Source: Acidimicrobiia bacterium (lineage in GTDB: Bacteria; Actinomycetota; Acidimicrobiia; Spongiisociales; SHLN01). Taken from it: a DNA stretch of 19,483 bases. The notes beneath the pieces were generated by a model. It was not told the DNA's origin. It did no database searches and worked only from the letters and a program-made list of their open reading frames with translations. Below are positions 13,690 through 19,483 of this stretch, piece by piece. The DNA is taken from assembly GCA_030624805.1 (NCBI GenBank), contig JAUXJL010000006.1, positions 1 to 19,483 of the forward strand, written 5' to 3'. Position numbers and translations under genes: made by a program. Each line of letters starts with the position of its first letter. Position 1 is the stretch's first letter.

Positions 13690-15243
13690 TCACCCGGCTT
13701 GTTCGCGATCCTTCAGAACCCGGCGGAGAATCTTTCCCGAGGCAGACTTCGGGATGTCCTCAACCACCTCGAGAAACCGGATTTGTTTGTAGTGGGCGAC
13801 GTGACCGGCCACATGTTCCATCAATTCCTCGGGGCTGGCCGATGTCCCCGATTTGAGAACCACGAAAGCCTTGGGAACCTCACCGGCTTCCTCGTCCGGC
13901 ACCCCGATGACTGCGGAGTCCGCGACCGCCGGGTGGGTGAGCAGCAGGCCTTCGAGCTCGGCGGGAGCCACCTGGAATCCCTTGTATTTGATGAGCTCCT
14001 TGAGTCGGTCGACGACATACCAGTGGTCGTCGGAGTCAACGTGGCCAATGTCGCCGGTGTGAAGCCATCCGTCTCCATCGATGGTGGCGGCGGTGGCTTC
14101 TGGATTGTTCAAGTACCCCTTCATGACCTGCGGGCCGCGGATCCAGATCTCCCCGTCGCCGTCAATCGGAAGGTCTTCCCCGTCGGAATCCACCACCCGG
14201 CATTCGGTGTTTGAGAGAGCTACCCCGATCGAGCCTGGTTTGAACTGGCCCAGCGGCGTGGCGTGAGTCACCGGGCTCGTCTCGGTGAGTCCGTATCCCT
14301 GCACGACCTCACAGCCGATCCGTTCACTCGCCTCAGAAGCGAGCTCTGCACTGAGTGGCGCGGCTCCGGAAAAGACTGAGCGGAGAGAGGAAAGGTCGAA
14401 TTGATCTACCAGTGGGTGCTTGGCGAGGGCGAGCACGATCGGAGGGACAACATAGGCCCGGGTGACCTCGTAGTCCTGGATTATTCGCAGGAACTCCTCG
14501 AGATCGAACCGCGGCATCGTCACAACCGTGCCGCCGTAGTGAAGCACTCCGTTCATGAGGACTTGCATTCCGTAGATGTGGAAAAAGGGCAGCACAGCAA
14601 CCGCTACCTCAGCCTCCTCCATCCCGATCGCATGTTCACCCTGCGCCAGATTGGCGACCAGATTCCCGTGCGTCAGCATCACTCCTTTTGGAAGCCCGGT
14701 TGTTCCGCTCGAATAGGGCAAGGCGACCACGTCGTGCGAGTCGACCGAAGCGAACCCGTCGTAGGGGTCGGCAGCCAGGAGGGTGGCCATAGGAGTTGTG
14801 CCGGGTGCCTCCCCGATCACAAAGACCTCCTCGACTCCGGTCGCGTTAGCCGCCGCGACAGCCAGGTCGGCGAACATTGGGATCGTCAGGAGGAAGCGCG
14901 CCCCAGAATCACGCAGCTGGTATTCGACCTCCTCGGCGGTGTAGGTCGGGTTGATCGTGGTGTTTATGCCGCCAACGGTGGCGACGGCGTGAAAAGCCGT
15001 GGCATACTCGGGAAGATTGGGCGCCATGATGGCCAAGACGTCGCCGGCGCCGAATCCACGGGCCACGAGGCCTCCGGCCATCTGGGCTATCGAGGTCGCC
15101 AGCTCGCGATAGCTGACTGACCTCCCGGTCGGCCCGTCGATGATCGCCGGGCGGTCGGCTAGGGAGTCCGCCCGCTCGAGCACGTACTCGGTGAGATGGG
15201 TATCGGGGATGTCGACGGCGGGCAGAGGACTCGTATAGATCAT
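13690..15243 (-). CDS. Acyl-CoA / 4-coumarate-CoA-ligase-like AMP-forming synthetase
   Basis: This 517-residue ANL-superfamily enzyme has all core motifs: P-loop YSSGTTGLPKG (177-187), QGYGLTETS (315-323), HTGD (395-398), the hinge DRLKELIKYKGFQV (412-425) and the catalytic lysine of PKSASGK (Lys504). It activates a carboxylic acid to an acyl-adenylate and transfers it to CoA. The closest overall pattern is the 4-coumarate-CoA ligase group, but the acid (aryl or medium/long-chain fatty) cannot be named from motifs alone. The ATG at 15243 has AAGGAG five bases upstream. Between it and the HD-GYP gene an inverted repeat, AGCCTG/CAGGCT (15262-15267 with 15290-15295), may be an operator or a terminator. 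The gene is complete. Confidence 0.9.
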   Translation of the reverse strand: MIYTSPLPAVDIPDTHLTEYVLERADSLADRPAIIDGPTGRSVSYRELATSIAQMAGGLVARGFGAGDVLAIMAPNLPEYATAFHAVATVGGINTTINPTYTAEEVEYQLRDSGARFLLTIPMFADLAVAAANATGVEEVFVIGEAPGTTPMATLLAADPYDGFASVDSHDVVALPYSSGTTGLPKGVMLTHGNLVANLAQGEHAIGMEEAEVAVAVLPFFHIYGMQVLMNGVLHYGGTVVTMPRFDLEEFLRIIQDYEVTRAYVVPPIVLALAKHPLVDQFDLSSLRSVFSGAAPLSAELASEASERIGCEVVQGYGLTETSPVTHATPLGQFKPGSIGVALSNTECRVVDSDGEDLPIDGDGEIWIRGPQVMKGYLNNPEATAATIDGDGWLHTGDIGHVDSDDHWYVVDRLKELIKYKGFQVAPAELEGLLLTHPAVADSAVIGVPDEEAGEVPKAFVVLKSGTSASPEELMEHVAGHVAHYKQIRFLEVVEDIPKSASGKILRRVLKDREQAG

Positions 15244-15314
15244 CGAAGCTCCTTGGTTCAGAGCCTGATGCTATTACGTCCGCCCGGCCCAGGCTGGTCG
15301 GCCAGAGTCGTTCG

Positions 15315-16754
15315 TTAGTCCAGCTCGACAATGGCGGAAAGTGAGCGCGTCGCCTGGTCTTTGAGAGCCTCCTCGTCGACGCCCAAACGCTCAATGGCGC
15401 CCTCATCCACTTGTGGGACGGCAGGGGCGAGGACGGTTTCGGCCACTCCTGCCCGGTCCAGCAGTGCGGCAGGCTCGATGCCGACCGATTCGGCCAGAAT
15501 CTGCTGACCGACCTGGCTCTCGTGAATCGTTACCGGCTCGGGCTCGATATCTTCTCCCGCCGCGGTGCGCACCAGGACGCCCCGCAGCTCGGAGAAGTCG
15601 CCGGTATGGTGGCTAATCACTACCAACTCGCCGCTCATGAGGCTGAGCACCGACCCTGGAGGATAGATGCCCATGAGCGAGATGAACGCTTTGACTATGT
15701 CCGGGTCGAAGGCGCCTCCTGCGCCCTGCAGCAGAATCTGGAGCGCGCGGTGGGGGGTTTCCGCCCTTCGATAGCTGCGCCGGGTTGTGATGGCATCGTA
15801 CACATCGGAGACTGCGACCAGCCTGCTGGCCAAATGGGGCCGCTCGTCGGGACCCAAACGCGGATAGCCGAGGCCATCGAAGCGGGCATGATGTTCTAGG
15901 GCGATAGTGGCAGCAACCTCATGGCCGGGGCCCCCGGCTGCCATGATCGCTTGGGCGCCTTCCTGCGGATGGATGGTGATCTCTTTCCACTGCTCGCGGT
16001 CGAGCCGGCCAGGATGGTTGAGAATCGTTGGCGAGATCGCCACCTTTCCGATGTCGTGCAGCATGGCGCCGGCCCCGATCGGGACCAGGTCTTTTTGGGT
16101 GAGACCCAGGTACTGCCCGGTTGCAACGGCCATGAGGCATGTGTTGACAGAGTGATAGAAGGTGTACTCGTCGTGGCTCTTGACAGTGCTGAGCAGAAGG
16201 GCGGCGGCGTTGGCGTTGAGAGATTGATCGATGAGCTCCTCCACCGCCTCCATCACCGGCGCCATCTCGAAGGTGCCCTCCCGTGCGATCCGGTGGTCGA
16301 GTGTCCTGAGGGTTCCCACAACTCCTGAATACGAGAATCGAAGGTCGGCGAAGGCTGATGTGTCGTCACCTTCTACCAAGCGGCTCTCGTTGATACGGAT
16401 CGTCCCGCCGGTTGGAAAGTCGTCCGTGTCTCCAGCCACGAACTGCACGAACTGAGCGAACTCGGCGCGGTCGATCTCCCCGGCCAGTGTGATCGCCTCC
16501 ACCTCTCTGGCGGAGAGGTCCTGATAGAGGTTGGCATACATGAGCGATGTGTAGGCGAGCAGTTCCCCATTCAAAAAGAAGGCGTAGCCTTTGAGGCCAA
16601 TGACAACGTCGTCATCACCCGCCAGCTCGGTTGTCGCCCTCCAGCCGCGCTTCAAGGCTGCCTCGCTGTTCGGGTGATTGGCCGGGTAGAGGTTGAGCTG
16701 GCTCATCGCCGCCTGCAGTTGTTTTAGGAAGTTCTGCACTATCGATTCGTTCAT
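15315..16754 (-). CDS. HD-GYP domain protein with N-terminal accessory domain
   Basis: The start is set at the ATG at 16754 (479 residues), which overlaps the stop of the HEAT-repeat gene (ATGA at 16751-16754); an open frame further upstream is out-of-frame shadow. HD-GYP residues are complete: His201 (YHSVN), His233-Asp234 (MLHDIGK), His262 (IHPQEG), HHARFDGLGYP (288-298) and Asp317 (VSDVYDAITTRRSY). Such enzymes are metal-dependent phosphodiesterases, usually of cyclic di-GMP. The first 130 residues hold a separate domain with LNLYPANHPNSEAA (20-33) that also appears in the HEAT-repeat partner. The C-terminus (about 380-479) is an extra domain of unknown role. No membrane segment is seen. 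The overlap implies coupled translation and a shared pathway with the HEAT protein. Confidence 0.9.
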   Translation of the reverse strand: MNESIVQNFLKQLQAAMSQLNLYPANHPNSEAALKRGWRATTELAGDDDVVIGLKGYAFFLNGELLAYTSLMYANLYQDLSAREVEAITLAGEIDRAEFAQFVQFVAGDTDDFPTGGTIRINESRLVEGDDTSAFADLRFSYSGVVGTLRTLDHRIAREGTFEMAPVMEAVEELIDQSLNANAAALLLSTVKSHDEYTFYHSVNTCLMAVATGQYLGLTQKDLVPIGAGAMLHDIGKVAISPTILNHPGRLDREQWKEITIHPQEGAQAIMAAGGPGHEVAATIALEHHARFDGLGYPRLGPDERPHLASRLVAVSDVYDAITTRRSYRRAETPHRALQILLQGAGGAFDPDIVKAFISLMGIYPPGSVLSLMSGELVVISHHTGDFSELRGVLVRTAAGEDIEPEPVTIHESQVGQQILAESVGIEPAALLDRAGVAETVLAPAVPQVDEGAIERLGVDEEALKDQATRSLSAIVELD

Positions 16755-18793
16755 GCGGCGCTCCCCAGGACACTCCGAGCGACCCGCCGGGCGTCCCGCC
16801 GAGTAGCACTGACAAGGAACGGCTTCCTGGCAATCTGGTTGAGCACCTGAATTGCTCCAGGAGTGCCCAGGTCGTACAAGAGCTCGGCAATCTCTTGACG
16901 GGCCGGGTCCATGCTCCGATCGGTAAGCGCAGCCGCCAGCTGCGCCTCCCGCCACTCTGAGTTCGAGCCTTTTAATAGGAGAAAGGCGGTCTCGCGTACC
17001 CGGTCGCTTTCGTGAGCCATGCTGGCAACAAGATCGGATACCGCTTCGTCGGGATCGAGCGGAGTCAGCGCTCGCAAGGCCTCGATCACCACTCGGGAAT
17101 CGGAATGGTCGATGAGGGGACGTAGATGGGGTACCCACACTTCGCCGCCGACTTTCCCGGCGATGCTCACCGCGTTGCGAACCACATACCAGTCAGCGGC
17201 CTTAAAGAACCGCACGATGGGAGCCGGGTGGCTCGAACCGGCCACGACCAGCAGGCCGATGAGAACCCGACGGGTGGCGGGATCTTCCTCAACCGAGAGA
17301 CGCCGCATGAGGTGATCAGCCGCCGCCTCTCCGAAACCACCCAACAGCACGCCGAGGGCCTCGCGGTTGGCCGGATCTTGGGCGGCATCGTTGAATACGG
17401 TGTAGTCACTGCGCAGCACCTCCACCAGCCCGGCCTCAACGGCCGCCCTCTTGCTGGCCGACAACTCCGAAGCCTCAGTGCCGGTTTGGAGAACGATGAT
17501 CGCAGCATCGAGGTTTCCAGCTCGTACCTCTCCAGAGATGCGACCGCACCACGCTTCAACCAAGCGGCCAAATCGATCCGGACGCTCCTCGATCTCAAAC
17601 AGGAGACGAATCAATCTGCGCCCGAGCTCGTCGGTTGCTGCGATTTCCGAGCGAAGCTTGCCGGCCAGCCCGCCGGTGGCGCCGCCGAGCCCCCCGATTC
17701 CTTCGATCATGTCCCGAATTCGGTCGGCCGCGTTTTGTCTGGCGGTCTTCACATCCCGGGCTGCCGACACCAACGGAAGCAGCTCGTCGGCCGTACCGGT
17801 TTCGCTATCAACGACGTCGCGGGCATATGCCACCAGATCATCGAAGGTTGCTTCGTCCAGGTGAGGCGTCAACTCGGCCAGCTCGACTCCTCCGAACTGG
17901 TCGAGAAGCAGACTGTGGAGCCCCTCCTGCCGGTTACTCAGAAAGTCGGCCAGGACCCGAGCCCGCGCTTCCACCGGTATGAGAAAAAACGTCTCGGCAA
18001 ACGTGTCGATAGGGGGTCGAGACTTGGGACCGTGCCGGTAGGCAGTAAGCATCTCAGGAACGGACTGATCCTGCGCCCCGGTCGGATCTGCATCGGGGTA
18101 GACCATCCGATAGGCGTCGCAGAAGGAGGCGGCAATCTCTCCAGCATCACCATCGGCCTCTGAGACCATCATCTCTGCGACGTCGGCAGGGGCGGCTCCA
18201 TTTGCAACCATCCGGGCGAGTCGCGATGCCCTCGGACCGCCGTCCCCGGCGTCCGCCTCGTATTCTCCGTCGCGTTCCTCCCACGGCTTCTCCACGGTCT
18301 CGGTGAGTAGCCCGCGCTGCGTCACGGAGATCGACCAGACATCGCGTGCTCGGAGCGCCTCGGCGATACCCCCGGACCGCCGCGTTTCGGCTTCGTCGGC
18401 TGCCAGGAGCATGAAGAGCTGGTCAAGATCGGCGGCGGTCGGCGCTCCGATAATCTCGAGCCACTCGACCTCATGGACGAACAGGCGGAGCGAGAATCGG
18501 GCGGTTCCTCCCCGTTCGATCGTGAGCTCCTCATCAACACAGCTCACTGAGGCCGCCCCGATCTCGTAGGTAATCGATGAATCTCCAAGAACCGCCAATC
18601 GCTCGACGGCACTCAGGAAGGCCTGCTGAAGAATCGGGTTCGGGTAGAGCTCGTGTACGCCCCATCCAATGCCGAGCGCGTCAAGAATCTCGACCGGATC
18701 CACGCTCCGGGGGCTAGCGGACGTCACTTCTGCGGCTCCGGACAGCGCGGTAGTGGCCCGTTCCTCGAGCGCGCAATTACCGCATTCACACAA
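16751..18793 (-). CDS. HEAT-repeat protein paired with the HD-GYP protein
   Basis: The ORF has 680 residues from a TTG at 18793 (no good ribosome binding site). A GTG at 18727 with GGAG eight bases before it is a possible real start and would remove the Cys-rich CECGNC beginning. Residues about 40-150 match by pattern the N-terminal domain of the HD-GYP partner: ELYPNPILQQAF, then a short beta region and an acidic helical end. The middle (about 160-480) is helical and of no family I can name. The last 180 residues hold HEAT-type repeats (for example WVPHLRPLIDHSDSRVVIEAL), which serve as protein-binding scaffolds. The protein may assemble or sense for the HD-GYP enzyme. A stop precedes the TTG in frame, so no longer form exists. 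Confidence 0.75.
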   Translation of the reverse strand: MCECGNCALEERATTALSGAAEVTSASPRSVDPVEILDALGIGWGVHELYPNPILQQAFLSAVERLAVLGDSSITYEIGAASVSCVDEELTIERGGTARFSLRLFVHEVEWLEIIGAPTAADLDQLFMLLAADEAETRRSGGIAEALRARDVWSISVTQRGLLTETVEKPWEERDGEYEADAGDGGPRASRLARMVANGAAPADVAEMMVSEADGDAGEIAASFCDAYRMVYPDADPTGAQDQSVPEMLTAYRHGPKSRPPIDTFAETFFLIPVEARARVLADFLSNRQEGLHSLLLDQFGGVELAELTPHLDEATFDDLVAYARDVVDSETGTADELLPLVSAARDVKTARQNAADRIRDMIEGIGGLGGATGGLAGKLRSEIAATDELGRRLIRLLFEIEERPDRFGRLVEAWCGRISGEVRAGNLDAAIIVLQTGTEASELSASKRAAVEAGLVEVLRSDYTVFNDAAQDPANREALGVLLGGFGEAAADHLMRRLSVEEDPATRRVLIGLLVVAGSSHPAPIVRFFKAADWYVVRNAVSIAGKVGGEVWVPHLRPLIDHSDSRVVIEALRALTPLDPDEAVSDLVASMAHESDRVRETAFLLLKGSNSEWREAQLAAALTDRSMDPARQEIAELLYDLGTPGAIQVLNQIARKPFLVSATRRDARRVARSVLGSAA

Positions 18794-18812
18794 GAATCAT
18801 CGGAGGTTTGTT

Positions 18813-18839
18813 GCCCCGCTTGACCCGTTTGACCGGGGC
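18813..18839 (-). terminator. Possible hairpin at the end of the metal ABC ATPase gene
   Basis: On the minus strand GCCCCG and CGGGGC (18834-18839 and 18813-18818) pair around a 15-base loop, overlapping the stop codon of the ABC gene. No T-tract follows. It may weaken read-through into the HEAT-repeat gene, which begins 20 bases later. Confidence 0.35.
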
Positions 18840-19483
18840 TATTCGCTCGAAGGACCGCCTCGTTCGAAGTGGACATGACGGCCGCCGTCCCGATGATGCG
18901 GATCGTCGAGCACTATGCCCCCGTCCTCCATATGAACGATTCCGACTCCATACGCACTCGAGAGCCGGTCGGGGCTCAACACGTGCTCAGGAGGCCCCTG
19001 GCTGTGCACCCGGCCCGCCATGAGCAGCACATTCTGGGCGGCGCTGGCATCGGCCAGATCGTGGGTCGTGAGCACAACCGTCCTGCCTTCTGCCAGTTCT
19101 CCGGCGAAGGCGCCCTTTATGAGATCCTGGGAAACGATGTCGAGTCCGGTAACCGGTTCGTCGAGCAGGAGAATTTCGGCCTCCTGCGCCAATCCCTGGG
19201 CAACGAAGACGCGCTGGCGCTGGCCGCCGGATAGCTCAACGAGGTGCTTGGTGGCCAGGTCGGTAATGTGCAATCTCTCCAGCGCCTCATCAACCAGATC
19301 ATGGTCACGAGCCGAAAACCGCTTGAGGGGTCCGAGCGGGGCATACCGGCCCATCGCGACCGTTTCCCGCACCGTAACAGGCATTACTTGGTTGACGGCC
19401 GTGGCCTGGAAAACGTAGGCCACCTTGCTCAGCATCTTGTGGGCCGGACGCCCCAGCACCTCGATGGTTCCCGAACGGGCTCG
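18839..19483 (-). CDS. Metal (Zn/Mn-type) ABC transporter ATP-binding protein, 5' truncated
   Basis: The frame runs off the window edge, leaving 214 visible residues; the GTG at 19459 is internal and the Walker A motif lies outside. Visible motifs are the Q-loop (VAYVFQ), the ABC signature LSGGQRQRV, Walker B ILLLDEP and the H-loop TTHD. The segment MPVTVRETVAMGRYAPLG resembles the ATPases of zinc/manganese importers (ZnuC/MntB type). The C-terminus is rich in His and Asp (DDPHHRDGGRHVHFE), which fits metal handling. The membrane and binding subunits are not in the window and would be expected upstream on the minus strand. Metal specificity is inferred from the motif and tail. Confidence 0.88.
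   Translation of the reverse strand, partial: RARSGTIEVLGRPAHKMLSKVAYVFQATAVNQVMPVTVRETVAMGRYAPLGPLKRFSARDHDLVDEALERLHITDLATKHLVELSGGQRQRVFVAQGLAQEAEILLLDEPVTGLDIVSQDLIKGAFAGELAEGRTVVLTTHDLADASAAQNVLLMAGRVHSQGPPEHVLSPDRLSSAYGVGIVHMEDGGIVLDDPHHRDGGRHVHFERGGPSSE

Noticed and set aside
16755..17138. N-terminal extension of the HD-GYP ORF to 607 residues
   Set aside because: The extension lies wholly inside the HEAT-repeat gene in another frame and is rich in Arg, Ser and Gly. The ATG at 16754 overlaps the upstream stop, as expected for coupling.
17126..18163. 345-residue + strand ORF opposite the HEAT-repeat gene
   Set aside because: Shadow frame of a GC-rich gene; no ribosome binding site or domain seen.

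Overview
The window looks like a chromosomal segment of a GC-rich actinobacterium. An Acidimicrobiia-like lineage would fit, but that is an inference from codon use, the many GTG starts, the GerW-like gene, and the 2-C-methyl-erythritol phosphate (MEP) pathway gene ispG; nothing in the window fixes the taxon. No rRNA, tRNA, insertion sequence, phage gene or CRISPR array was seen. Both ends cut through genes.

Layout. Positions 1-2279 (+) hold the C-terminal part of a large ATPase/TPR transcription regulator. A gap of about 300 bases follows, with a possible 30-residue signal-peptide ORF and a long inverted repeat. Positions 2587-4967 (-) hold an M20 zinc dipeptidase and a flippase-like membrane protein. 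Positions 5026-6908 (+) hold a compact cluster: a small membrane protein, a GerW/YtfJ-like protein and a Na+/H+ antiporter. At 6931-7155 (-) lies a stand-alone, somewhat divergent infA. Positions 7350-9387 (+) hold a small charged protein, a cation-efflux-like membrane protein and an AhpD-like protein. A perfect bidirectional terminator (9426-9461) separates these from an MFS drug exporter (-), which is divergent from its probable TetR regulator (+). A short tandem-repeat array and two hairpins follow the tetR gene. From 19483 down to 11933 everything is on the minus strand: a metal ABC ATPase (partial), a HEAT-repeat protein, an HD-GYP protein, an acyl-CoA ligase, a cyclic-nucleotide-binding protein and ispG.

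Main discovery. The AhpD-like gene at 8392-9387 is interrupted by one in-frame TGA at 9031-9033. That TGA sits exactly where the family has the second cysteine of its CxxC redox motif, giving C-F-Y-U followed by the conserved His four residues on. The catalytic Glu also lies at the family spacing of 12 residues before the first Cys. The reading frame continues for 117 more residues after the TGA, and hairpin-forming sequence follows it directly. This is best read as a selenocysteine-containing peroxidase-like protein and not as two ORFs or a pseudogene. The second notable system is the overlapping HEAT-repeat/HD-GYP pair, whose two proteins appear to share the same N-terminal domain.
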